Assembly: GCA_936432065.2 (NCBI GenBank)
Contig: OW386285.2
Span: 407,542,547-407,606,546 of the forward strand
Source of the DNA: Rutpela maculata
Lineage: Eukaryota > Arthropoda > Insecta > Coleoptera > Cerambycidae
Direction of reading: 5' to 3'
Length of the DNA stretch: 64,000 nucleotides
Under the pieces are notes generated by a model. It was not told the DNA's origin. It searched no databases and was given only the letters and a program-made list of their open reading frames with translations. The translations under genes were made by a program, and so were the position numbers. This document shows positions 25,315 to 35,880 of the stretch, piece after piece (position 1 is the stretch's first letter; each line of letters begins with the position of its first letter).

Positions 25315-25322
25315 GTGTATAA

Positions 25323-26544
25323 GCTTTTGACTAATAACCGAAAGTACGAATGTAGGATACAACACATCTAGATTTTGAGGGTACGTGACATTCCTTCGAC
25401 AGCGGTTTTGGTTATATGATAATCTGATGGATCCAGTTTCATCTGTTGTTCCAGAATAAGACACCAACCCCATTAAAATCAGATTACAAGTATATCGTAT
25501 CTGAACAAGACGAGAATATATACGACCTATTTTGCAGTTTTAGACAAAGTTTTCGATACAAATTTAGAGCATTTACATTCAGTCGCTTCTAAACAGGGAG
25601 AAATATGTAAGAAGTACAACTGCAATAACGAATAAAAAAAATAAAAAAGTTTCTCAACTGCTCTCAAGCCACCTAAAATTATCCTAAATCTTGAATTTGC
25701 ATTGGTATAGCTGCGAGAATCGTAAACGGTTTTTTGTAGAGTCTGAAATAGAGGGCGGATCGTTGCATTATGCCAAAATAAAATGATTAAATGTCCCCAA
25801 GAGATATTAAAATATACAGAAAGAAAACCTATAAAATAAAAAATGCTTACGTAAGATGCCCTTGCAGATGTGTCTATATTAGTATGTACAGTAACTTGGA
25901 CAAATTCTATAGCAGATTTAAATTCAAATATTTTTGGATAGTTTTATTCAAAATGGGTCAAATGTGAAATATTAAAAAGTAATAAGGGTTGTTTTTCGTT
26001 GGGGGTTTAAAAAAAAGTGACTATTGGAACTTGTAGATTGTCGAATTCTACCCCAAAAAACCTTTAGAACGTTATTTTTGCTTTAATACCTGCCGAGTTG
26101 CTGGGGGTTGAAAATGTTGATTTTTAAGCAAAAAACATGTTTTGCAAAGGTTTTAAGAAAATGACTCAGAGGATCACATTTTCGAAAAAGTTTGTCATAA
26201 AAAAGTTAGCTTATGAAATAACGAAAATAATCCATGAAATAAAAATTTGTTTAGACTCATCGGTGCCGAGATAGTTAATGTTAGGTGCATTTGAACGTAG
26301 TCTTGAAAAGGTCACGCTCTTCAAACAGTCATAACTCTGGTATAAAAAACCTTTTAGCATGTGCCTTGAATCAAATTAAAGCTCATTACAATAGCTTGAA
26401 ATTTTCTTTTGGCAAATTTTGATATCTACAAAATCAAAAATGATGCAGGGATAATAATGTCAAAATTATAATTTTTTACACAAAAAGTGCCCGTTCTTTG
26501 GTTACAGTAAATTCCAAATTGAAAAAAAAATCAAATCGTGTTTT
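25323..26544. other. No gene seen
   Basis: AT-rich sequence between the hAT element and the giant palindrome. Only short chance frames are present. Confidence 0.4.
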
Positions 26545-27224
26545 TTGTTAGTCCTAACTATAGTCTATTGTCTATGTACTGTAGAAGGGAACTAAAGCGT
26601 TAAAAAGTTTTTATTGTTTCTTATGAGAAAACCATGGAGTACTACTATTTAAAGGAGTGCGTTTTTGATATCGAAGTAAAAAGATCCACTTTTCACATTT
26701 TTGAGTTTTGCTCGAAAACTACGAATTTTCCTCGGAATTTTCCTATAAACACGTCAATAGAAAAGTTGCAGAGAATTAAATTTCCAATCGAAATGGCGCC
26801 TTCAGAAGTCAAAAAATACGTCCAAAAAACAAAACAAAGAAAACGAGAAAATGCAATTTTTTATTTATTTTTTTTTATTTTGGCCTGTAACTTTTTTTCG
26901 GGTACATTTAGGCATAGACATTGCCGCATAAAAAAAACTGGCGTTTTACCCGTCAAAATGATATTTTGTTAAAATTTTTACGAATAATAGTGTCCGAGAG
27001 AAAGCAACTTTTGACTTTTTTTGCTAATTTTTACTATTTTTTTTTCAAATTTCGTCCTGTAACTTGTTTCTGAGTGAATTTAGGTATATACATTATTATA
27101 TTAAAGTAAAAGTTGACTTTACGCTCGTTGAAATGGTGGCTGGTAAAAGTCTCTACGACAAATAGAAACCCAGTTACAGCGTTTAGAAGATTGTTACTTT
27201 TATTAACTTTTTACATTCTTTTTT

Positions 27225-28195
27225 AAATTTCGGCCCATAATTTAATTATTTGTCAAATACTTTAAGTACAGATATTGCTACATTGAATGTACTCGCAGCA
27301 TTCTTGTTTAAATGGTCTACAATAGAAGTTTATGTGATCAATAGTAACCAAGATACAGTCTAGATATAATAGATTATTTTACTTAAAAAATAATGCAAGT
27401 CCAGCAGCCATCGGTTCTGCTTCTGAATGTATTATAACATTACTATACGGTATGAAAATTGATAGCCAAAGCACCTGTCGCTATAAACCATTTCAGAAGT
27501 ATTCAACAGGTGCGAAATTCACACCCTGCTAAAAACATCATGGTTTAAGAACTTACTTGCAAATGCAACATTGGAAAGGAAATACTGTAAATCCTCATCT
27601 GGGGTTGGAAAAGTTAAAAACTGGACTAGTACCAATGTTGACAAATGAACCTCCTGCACCACAAGTTTTGATGGAAAAAAGAGCCTGTAAATGCACCAAA
27701 GGATGCAGAGGAAACTGCGGTTGCAGCAAATTGGGAATGAATCCATTTTATGCAAAGAATGTATGGGAATAAACTGTGAAAACGCTGATGTACCTGAAAT
27801 ATCGGAAGACGATGTTCACGTAGATGCCGATGAAGAAATCGACTTTGATTTTGAAAATATGTTAAATCCAGCATTTGAATAATTTCATAAATAATGTACA
27901 AATAATGTACAATTAGAAACATAAATAATGTATAACAGGTATACAATTATGAATAAATTAATTTAATCTTTTCTAAGTTGTTATTTGAACAAAAAAAAAT
28001 CACTTGATATAAAGTTCAGAAGTGGAAAAATGTAAAAAGTTATTTTTTAAGTACAATAATCTACTATGTCTAGACTGTATCTTGGTTACTATTGATCACA
28101 TAAACTTCTATTGCAGACCATTTAAACAAGAATGCTGCGAGTACATTCAATGTAGCAATATCTGTACTTAAAGTATTTGACAAATAAGTTATAGT
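27225..28195. mobile_element. Insertion in palindrome arm with inverted ends
   Basis: Positions 27255-27400 and 28035-28195 are inverted copies, for example ATTGAATGTACTCGCAGCAT (27282) with its complement at about 28133. They flank a small core holding a Cys-rich gene fragment. The segment is absent from the right arm of palindrome C. It was therefore inserted after the palindrome formed, or was deleted from the other side. Confidence 0.65.
27548..27882 (+). pseudogene. Cys-rich (CXC) C-terminus of a GCDTTS-family protein
   Basis: The frame to about 27740 reads RTYLQMQHWKGN, then PPAPQVL, then a CKCTKGCRGNCGCSKLGM block. A shift to the other frame continues CKECMGINCENADV and an acidic tail ending ENMLNPAFE at 27882. 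The cysteine pattern CxCxxGCxxxCGCxxxG...C..C....C matches the copies at 28.6 and 38.9 kb, as does the acidic tail. The protein sequence differs clearly from those copies, so it is an independent lineage. The upstream GCDTTS part is missing. A zinc-binding role for the cysteines is inferred from the spacing. Confidence 0.65.
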
Positions 28196-28566
28196 AGGCC
28201 AGGAAACGAAGACATTAATTCGGAAATAAATAGTGCTCAACGGATTATTATTTTAAGTTGTAGGGTTGACCCTTAGGAGTAACATACAAAGAGTCCCCAG
28301 CCGTGGGCTTCGTGCGTTAGGCAGGAGGGGGGTGGAAAGGGTCGGTTTGTAGGTTTTTCGTTATTATCTCGAAAACTAAGCATCCTAGCGAAAAGACCAT
28401 TCTTTAAAGTAAATTAAATTGTCTATAAAAGAGATGCTATTCATTTTTCGCTAGGGGCAGTAGTTAAGGGTGTACGTGAGTTTGAAAATGGGAATAGCTG
28501 GAAAAACTCTGTATTTTTGGGAGGGTAATGCTTAACAAGTAGAAAATTTTATAATATTATAAGTAT

Positions 28567-28883
28567 TTACAAGGCCATATTAAGTAATTGGTCGAGTTCA
28601 TCGACAAGATCATCATCATCGTCGTCGCCGTTGATGATGACGATTAGAGGGTCGTTGGTACACGAAGCGCGGCAACTGCTGCACACAAGCGAGCAGGGTA
28701 TGCCTGCTTTGCGGCATCCGCAACGGCCCCCGCAACCAGTTGTGCACCCGCAAAATATGTTATTTAGGACGAATTCTGGCGCAACTGGGTCCGTGCTTGT
28801 GACGGGGGTAAGGAAGCCATCCGACCCCCTCATCCAACCCCAAGCAGTTGGCTCCTGCTGCTTCCATATAGCCATTGCTGAAT
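28567..28883 (-). pseudogene. GCDTTS-family last exon, left palindrome arm
   Basis: This minus-strand exon follows the acceptor TATTTGCAG (28884-28892). It carries PTAWGWMRGSDGFLTPV, then APEFVLNN, then a Cys-rich block CGCTTGCGGRCGCRKAG with further C..C..CRASC, and an acidic DDDDDDLVDELDQLLNMAL end at 28567. The WGW and CXC motifs place it with the copies at 2.7 and 38.7 kb. Compared with its mirror copy, 4 bases are missing near 28850, breaking the frame at the start of the exon, while the Cys-rich part is intact. The exon is mirrored at 29756-30075. Confidence 0.72.
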
Positions 28884-28989
28884 CTGCAAATAATAATTTA
28901 TCCTTTGTAGTTAAAAAAAAATGTGACAATCTTGTCTAAGCACAATACAAAACATAAGTTAATGTAAACAAGCATAGATTGATACAAAC

Positions 28990-29316
28990 CTGCAAATGAA
29001 CTCTAAGGGGAGTGTTGGCGAGCAGCCGCTCTGGTGGGTGAAATTGCCGCAAAATCAGGCTTTGGCTTTGTCGAGGCTTTAACAAAGGCCTGGTGTCGTA
29101 CCCCGTTCAGGTCTGCTCCTTGTGTGGCCTGGTACAATGTCAAAAAAAAGCTGCTCTCCTGCATCAGCTGCCATGTCCTGTGTTGCTGAGGGATTACTGA
29201 AGACTTTGCAGATGTCTGCGACCTGCTCCTCGGCCTTCAAAAATACTTTCACCACACCTCCCTTGCTCTTGTTGTGAATAGCGGAGGTAGTATCACAATC
29301 GCTGAACGAATGGAGC
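28990..29316 (-). pseudogene. GCDTTS-motif exon, left palindrome arm
   Basis: Reading the minus strand from the palindrome centre gives LLLHSFSDCDTTSAIHNKSKGG, then VKVFLKAEEQV, SNPSATQDMAADAGEQLF, and in a shifted frame ADLNGVRHQAFVKA and PTRAAARQHS. It ends at a CAG|GTTTGT donor (28990/28989). The 106-bp intron 28884-28989 separates it from the last exon. In this arm GCDTTS reads DCDTTS. Extra T bases near 29145 shift the frame. I infer the motif to be the helix-hairpin region of an XPG/FEN-like nuclease. No upstream XPG-I part is present in this arm, because the palindrome centre lies immediately before the motif. Confidence 0.68.
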
Positions 29317-29340
29317 AACAGAATGGTCTTCGCAAATGGC

Positions 29341-29650
29341 TCCATTCGTTGAGCGGTTATAATACTACCTCCGCTATTCACAACAAGAGCAAGGGAGGTG
29401 TGGTGAAAGTATTTTTGAAGGTCGAGGAGCAGATCACAGTCTACAAAGTCTTCTGTGATTCTTCAGCAACACAGTACATAGTAGCTGATGCAGGAGAGTA
29501 GCTTTTTTGGCATTGTACTAGGCCCCACAAGGAGCAGACCTGAACGGGGTTCGACACCAGGCCTTTGTTAAAGCCTCGACAAAGCCAAAGCCTGATTTTG
29601 TGACACTTTCACCAACCAGAGCGGCTGCTCGCCAACACGTTCATTTGCAG
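29341..29650 (+). pseudogene. GCDTTS-motif exon, right palindrome arm
   Basis: This is the mirror copy of the 28990-29316 exon. It reads WLHSLSGYNTTSAIHNKSKGG (GCDTTS is altered to GYNTTS), then VKVFLKVEEQI and VADAGE with a stop. The shifted frame downstream continues with the RHQAF and PTRAAARQH blocks to the donor CAG|GTTTGT at 29650/29651. The arm has drifted from its partner by scattered substitutions, so the two arms are not being fully homogenised. Confidence 0.66.
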
Positions 29651-29755
29651 GTTTGTATCAATATATGCTTGTTTACATTAACTTATGTTTTGTATTGTGT
29701 TTAGACAAGATTGTCACATTTTTTTTAACTACAAAGGACAAATTATTATTTGCAG

Positions 29756-30075
29756 ATTCAGCAATGGCTATATGGAGATCAGCAGCAGGAGCCAACTGCT
29801 TGGGGATGGATGAGGGGGTCGGATGGCTTCCTTACCCCCGTCACAAGCACGGACCCAGTTGCGCCAGAATTCGTCCTAAATAACTATTTTGCGGGTGCAC
29901 AACTGGTTGCGGGGGCCGTTGCGGATGCCGCAAAGCAGGCATACCCTGCTCGCTTGTGTGCAGCGTTTGCCGCGCTTCGTGTACCAACGACCCTCCAATC
30001 GTCAGCATCAACGGCGACGACGATGATGATGATCTTGTCGATGAACTCGACCAATTACTTAATATGGCCTTGTAA
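29756..30075 (+). pseudogene. GCDTTS-family last exon, right palindrome arm
   Basis: Follows a 105-bp intron (29651-29755, GT...AG). It begins IQQWLYGDQQQEPTAWGWMR in good frame and continues to VLNN. A single-base deletion at about 29883 then throws the Cys-rich region out of frame. The lost-frame sequence still encodes the CGC...GCRKAG cysteines and the acidic D-run. The left arm has the opposite defect (broken start, intact Cys region), so each arm is dead for a different reason. Confidence 0.7.
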
Positions 30076-31060
30076 ATACTTGTAATATTATAAAACTTTC
30101 TACTTGTTAAGCGTTACCTCCCACAATACACAGTTTTTCCAGCTATTCGCATTTTCAAACTCACGTACACCTTTAAATACTGCCCCTAGCGAAAAAATGA
30201 ATAGCATATTTTTTGTAGACAATTTACTTTAATTTGGTATAGAATGACCTTTTCGCTAGGATGCTCAGTTTTCGAGATAATAACGAAAAACCTACAAACC
30301 GACCCTTTCCACCTCCCTCCCGCCTAACGCACGAGGCCCACGGCTGGGGACTTTTGGTATGTTACTCCCAAGGGTCAACCCTACAACTTAAAATAATAAT
30401 CCGTTGAGCACTATTTATTTCCGAATTGAAGGATTTTTCGGTCTTCGTTTCCTGTACTATAGGCCTAAAATTAAAAAAGAACGAAAATATTAGAAAAAAG
30501 TTAATAAAAGTAACAATCTTCGAAACGCTGTATCTAGGTTTCTATTTGTCGTAGAAACTTTTACCAGCCACCATTTCAACGGGCGTAAAGTCAGCTTTCA
30601 CTTTAATATAATAATGTCTATACCTAAATTCACTCAGAAAAAAGTTACAGGACGAAATTTGAAAAAAAAATAGTAAAAATTATCAGAGAAAGTTACAAAC
30701 TTTGAAACGCTATATCTCGGTCACTATTAATCGTAAAAATGTTTACAAAATCTCATTTTAACGGGTAAACTCCAGCTTTTTTTATGCAATGTCTACGCCT
30801 AAATGTACCCGAAAAAAAGTTACAGACTAAAATTTAAAAAAAATAAAAATTTAATAAATTAAAAATGCATAGTTTTCGAGCAAAACTCAAAAATATGAAA
30901 AGTGGACCTTTTTACTTCGACCGTGGTAGCACTCCGCGGTTTTTTCATATTTTGGGGTCAATTGAACATAAGAAACAATAAAAACCCTTTAATGTTTTAG
31001 TTCCTTTCAACCCTCTTTTTTTTGGACATAGACAGTAGCCTGCTATTATGTCTAAGCTCA

Positions 31061-32069
31061 AATTTTTTTGGCCGTGATGGATGTATTATCTAAAAGATTT
31101 TATGCTTAATGTATTTTGAGAATTTTTGAAAAAATGAAATTCTTGGCTTTAAGATCAAATAACTTAGCAGGGAAGCATCTCAGCTGAATGTTACTAGAGA
31201 CAAAAAAATTATGGCAATAAATTAAGGAAAACGTTGCTCTTTAATTTTTTTAATAAAGATAATAGCTTGCTAGTGTTTGAAGTTAACTCTTAACGGTTTT
31301 TTTAAATTGACATTTAATATAGAAAAACTGACAACCTCTGTACTGTTTTGAGCTACCTGATCTTAAAGAGGATTAAGAGACCTTCAAAAGGCTTTTTTTT
31401 TAAGATTTTACGTTAACTGCAAAGAAGACTATGACTGAAATAAGGAGCCCGCCTCCTAGCAGTAACGATTATGTGTGAAGTAGGTTTTGAATTTCGTTAA
31501 GAGTATTTCTTAATACTTGTACCTAATCAAAAATTGAACTATTTTCATTAGTTGCTTGGATTTAAAAACATTATTTCTATTTTTATATTTTATGAAAATT
31601 CAATCTTTCACAACTTTAGTTTTTAAAGCACTCTGTATTTTATTTTCTTTTCTGATGCAGTGCTAAATTTACTTTACACTGTATTTGTCCAGTTAAAAAT
31701 TAAGTATGAATAAAAATGAAAATTAAGTCTGTTAGAAGCGTTCTAAATTATTTGTCTTATCTCGCAGTAAGCTATGAAAAACAAATGAAAAATTACAGAC
31801 CTTATGTCAAAACATTGTTGGGTTTAGTAGAAGTGTATTGTTCATTTGTAAATTATTAATCAAGTACTTTATTTAAAACAATTTTTTATGATACGATATA
31901 CAAAAAAGGAGAAAGTAGGACTAGACAGGCTTTTGATTTATGGCTGATATTAAAAAAATGAACTTGAGGTTGCACGTTTATAGCGTTTAAGATGTAAATA
32001 TCATTGCCAGTTACATAGGCAGTATTTTAAAGTAAAGATATAAATGTACAACCATATGCACTAAAATGT
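31061..32069. other. No gene seen
   Basis: AT-rich, with no coding or repeat structure that I could support. Confidence 0.4.
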
Positions 32070-32500
32070 TTCTACAGGAGAGCTGACAAAAGAATTAGAT
32101 ACAATTCGTGAGCCAGGTTGGAATATATTAAAAACAAAAAACATGGTTTTAAATATATTTAATGCTAATCACATCAACATGAAAACTATGGAGTAGAGAA
32201 CAACTTGGATTAACTTTCCAAGAAAAGAAGATATAGATTTCCAAAAAGATGAGACGGCACCTCATAATCTTGTAGAAGATTACCTTAATGAAAAGTTTAA
32301 TAACCATGTAAAATCTACTAATAAAGCTATTCGATGGCCCGCTAAATGATCCGACCTAACTCCACTTGATTTTTTGTCTGGGGTGACTCGGAGCACAAGT
32401 GTACTCGATGCCCTCTGCAACATTAGAACAACTTCCAAATGAAATTTTAAATGCCTTTGCATCGATAATTCCAGAGATGTTTCAAAGTGTTATGATTTAT
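32070..32500 (+). pseudogene. mariner-type transposase C-terminal remnant
   Basis: In one plus frame the sequence gives INFPRKEDIDFQKDETAPH (the second catalytic D in the QKDETAPH block, normally QQDGAPPH), VEDYLNEKFNNH, then IRWPAK-stop-SDLTPLDFF (the third catalytic region) and a WG motif. After a shift it continues with ATLEQLPNEILNA and IIPEMFQSV near 32415-32490. The order and spacing are those of Tc1/mariner-group transposases. In-frame stops and shifts make it dead. Neither inverted end was found. Confidence 0.75.
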
Positions 32501-33030
32501 ACCTTCGCTCACGTTGCGTGGTTAGTAAAGATCAGGTAGGTTATTCTGTATGTGAAAGTACGCTCTGTCGGGCGGAGCTCTCTTAAAAATCAAAATAGCA
32601 TATTCTCTAGCTATGGGAGTGCTCACATTGCAACAAAAATCGGAAAACTTGCTTCTCTTGGTAAATTATCACAGGTCTGCGAATAAATGCGTCATGAGTG
32701 TTGTTGGGCAGCTGAGGGTCATTTCCGAAGTAATTTTTCGCGCTGAATCCGAATCTCAGAATTGGCCCATGACGTCAGGATTTTGAAATATTTGAGTTAA
32801 GTACTTAAAAATTGGTTTAATTGGCAACTTTTCAGGTCATGTAGAGAACTCAAAAAGTTGTTCAGCTTATTTTTGATAAATACATCATTTAGTACAATTC
32901 TTCATCTTTAACATGAGCTTTCAGATGATCATCTATGATGTTTCCTCTCAAAGTTATAGCTATTTTAAGGTGACATGAATTTGAGGACATACATGATCCC
33001 CTACAACACAACAATCTTAACCAAACAACT

Positions 33031-34516
33031 CTAAACGAATCAAGATTTAACACAACAGAAGGGAAAACGCAACAAACTTAACCAACGAGTCAAAGGACAA
33101 ATTGTAATATTTTCGATTGCAAAATATATGTTTCCCAACTAGCACCAAAGTAACAGTAACTGAGATGGGAACTTCGAATGAGTAACCACTACGAATTCGC
33201 CACTAAATTTACGACTTTGATGTGTAAATAACTTCATTTGACATATCCGTAGTCACTGCCTCGTAGTTTTTACCACTAGCGGTTACTTTAGAGTTATGTG
33301 ACTTCTACGTAGCTTTTCCGGTGCATGGGGACACCCTAGTTACCAGTGGGAGGACCTTCGAAGTTGCAACCACTTTCAAGTAGCTTTGATAGAGGCCGCG
33401 ATGTTCTAGGAACTTTTACTATGCGTTTAAAGTCGTGGACCTTGTTAGTAACATTTATTAGTGTAAATGACGTTACTGCTACCTGCAGAACTGAACTTCA
33501 CTGTGCACGGCTACTACGAAGTGCGTATTACCTCATAAATTCACCATGAAGTAAATTTCACCATCTAGTTGTTAGGAACGGAGGGGCGATAACGAGAGGA
33601 ATGAAATACCTAACCTATATAGTTTATGCTTATCTTGTAGCCTTTATCTTTTCCAGATTTGGGTTGTTTACCCTTTTAAAGTAATAACATGCTATTTTGT
33701 CTTGAATTTCATACATTTATCTTTTCCGTTCAACACAACTCGTTAAGTGAGGAAAACAACTAGGTATTTTTCGGATTGATTACCTGTTAATGTTTTTCAA
33801 AAGATAATAAATGTTCTATATAGGTAATATGTAAAATAACTCGTAAGAGTAAAAGTTATTATTCAGTGCCTAAAGACAAAAAAACTTCGCAGTAAGTGGA
33901 TAATAGCTTTAAGAAATTAGAAAACCACCTAGTAAATGTATGTGTGTATAGAGTCAACATTTTCTACAGGATGATTTTTTCACTAAAGTATTTGTATCTG
34001 AATTTATAGATATGTTTCAAAATACCTATAATAATCTCTTGGGTTGGAATTTATTTCATTTATCATAATTTGCCAATTTTTAAAGCTATTGGCCACTTAC
34101 TGTGAAGTTTTCTATCTATTTGGAAAACTGTGCATTGACACGTCTTTTAAACTATGCACTGTTACTGAACATTGTCTTTTACACTTACTAGTCATTTCAG
34201 AAATTTAATTGATGTTGTGAAGTAATTTTGCACTCTCACCTATGTTGAACTTGTATTGTTTTTTGAGAAACAGGTAAACAAATACAATAGTACTGAAATA
34301 AAACATAATTAAAAAAAATCATTTATTCAAATTTTTCTTCTTACCTTCGGCATATTTGAAAACAGTTCACAAACGTAAGAAAATTAATAAAATAACAGAC
34401 GTAAAGTTATGACAACTACATGTTTTCGTCACCTTTTTCGATATATTGATTGAACATATTGAATTCACTGGTACCATCTGTTGATGAGATTTTCCCCTAC
34501 AGACAAAAGTCAAAAT
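33031..34516. other. No gene seen
   Basis: Interior of foldback E. A stretch at 33130-33560 repeats short words such as AGTAAC, CTTCGAAGT and TTTAAAGTC, and these recur at 34600-34780. This suggests a diverged repeat pair. No reliable coding signal. Confidence 0.35.
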
Positions 34517-34595
34517 TAGGGGCGCGTTCAGTTTAACGGTAGCGCGTCGGACGTATGGCAGCACACCAGGGCGCGGCGTTCAGAATCAACGTTGG
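34517..34595 (+). repeat. tRNA-like sequence (possible SINE head)
   Basis: GTTCAGTTTAACGGTAGC (34526-34543) resembles a tRNA D-arm/A box. GCGTTCAGAATCAACG (about 34577-34592) resembles a T-arm/B box with one extra base. The spacing of about 50 nt suits a tRNA. The extra base and absent acceptor pairing argue against a working tRNA. Confidence 0.3.
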
Positions 34596-35640
34596 AAAAA
34601 AAGTAACTATGAAGTGGCAGCGGGAACCTTGCCGCAACTTTAAAGTGACGCTACAGTCCCATTCGGTACTTTGTAATAAATGTAACTTTAAAGTCACATA
34701 TTTTCAGTTCCTGTCACTATCCTCAAGTAATAATTACTTTCAAATCGCATTTCTTAGTAAAAACGACTTCAAAGTGATTCTTTCTGAAATACGCCATCTT
34801 GATGGCCAAGACTTCGACGCCATTATTACAAGACATGAACCATAACTTCATAAATAACTTAAAAATTGAATTTATCACTATTTCTGCACCAAATATAATA
34901 ATGGATAAAAATTATTTTCAAATTTCAAAGAACAATAAAAAATAGCTTTCAGTTGACACATTCTTGCATGACGTTAAATATTTTAAAGACAATATTTTAA
35001 TTAAAAAATGCAAATTATAAAGGCGCGTGCCAGATTCGGACGTTTTATCACTATGTTTGACAATAAACTTGCATTCGTTTTAATTTTGATGCTTAGCCAT
35101 TGGGAAATTATACAAGTTTTGCCTTCTAATATTATACTATTCTAGTATTCTATTAAGTTTCTGAGTTAGGGAAATGGATAGCAATAATCATGTAGGAATG
35201 AAACACAAGTATAATAAAATCAGTTGCAAGACAAAGCAGGCAACATTCATTTGATAGAGTGGGGCGTGGTAAAGTTCCCCGGAAGTCGCGGTTTACACTC
35301 CGCGACGTCACCGCTACATAATCACACTACTTTCGAGCAACTAATTGTGCTAGTTAGGTTGGCTCAACAACCAACGGATCCCCAAATTGTATCGAGATCA
35401 AACCCTTAGGAGGGTGAAAACTATCCTTATACAATACCAAACTACCTAGCTTTCACCCCAAAGGGAACCGAAGGAAAGATTTATCCAGGACTCTTTAACG
35501 TCAAGATTCTAACATCAAAACACTTAAAAAGTCTTTAACTCTAAGCTCTAAACATGAAAAAACCCAAAACCCTAAACCATAAACGAAGAATCTTATGAAT
35601 TTTTATGAAATCTCTTTTTCTTGTTTTCCAAAGACATCAG

Positions 35641-35880
35641 AATGCATTTTATGATAAGCATTAGGATTACCACGTTGAACAGACCAGCAAAAGTCAGCTA
35701 GCATCGAAGTAGACCATTTCCTTGGTTTCTTATTTCCATCTCTTTGATGTCCTGATAGAAACGCTCCGTTTGCTCTTCGCTAACATCCTCTAGATTTTCT
35801 GGAAACCAATCTAAGTGGGAGTACAAATAATGCAATTTTATGCTCATATTACAATCTAACTCCTTGAAGCTTTGTAGCAT
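35641..35880 (-). pseudogene. Second half of 'HLDWFPENL' family gene
   Basis: The minus frame reads LQSFKELDCNMSIKLHYLYSH, LDWFPENLEDVSEEQTERFYQ, DIKEME. I recognise this as a family with many copies in arthropod genomes (consensus like MSLK.HFLHSHLD.FPENLG.VS.EQGERFHQDI), of unknown function and probably transposon-carried. The reading frame stops soon after at 35698. The first half of the same gene is found 1.8 kb away at 37719-37850. The two are separated by a LINE inserted in the same orientation. Confidence 0.7.

Larger units (their letters stand above)
26545..31060. repeat. Giant palindrome C, arms about 1.7 kb plus an insertion
   Basis: The sequence is a long inverted repeat with its centre at about 29317-29340. 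The outer parts 26545-27240 and 30475-31060 match inverted (for example TTTTTGAGTTTTGCTCGAAAAC at 26698 and its complement near 30875). The inner parts 28195-29316 and 29341-30475 match over about 1.1 kb with higher identity, including coding sequence and an intron. The left arm carries an extra segment of about 0.95 kb (27245-28195) that has no counterpart on the right. The loop is only about 24 nt. A read-through transcript could fold almost completely. Confidence 0.85.

Noticed and set aside
26634..26972. 112-codon plus-strand frame
   Set aside because: It lies in the outer palindrome arm, is low-complexity (K, F, I) and has no counterpart frame in the right arm.
34555..34845. 96-codon frame after a tRNA-like start
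   Set aside because: It contains repeated NFKVT-like words caused by short DNA repeats (TTTAAAGT), with no family resemblance.
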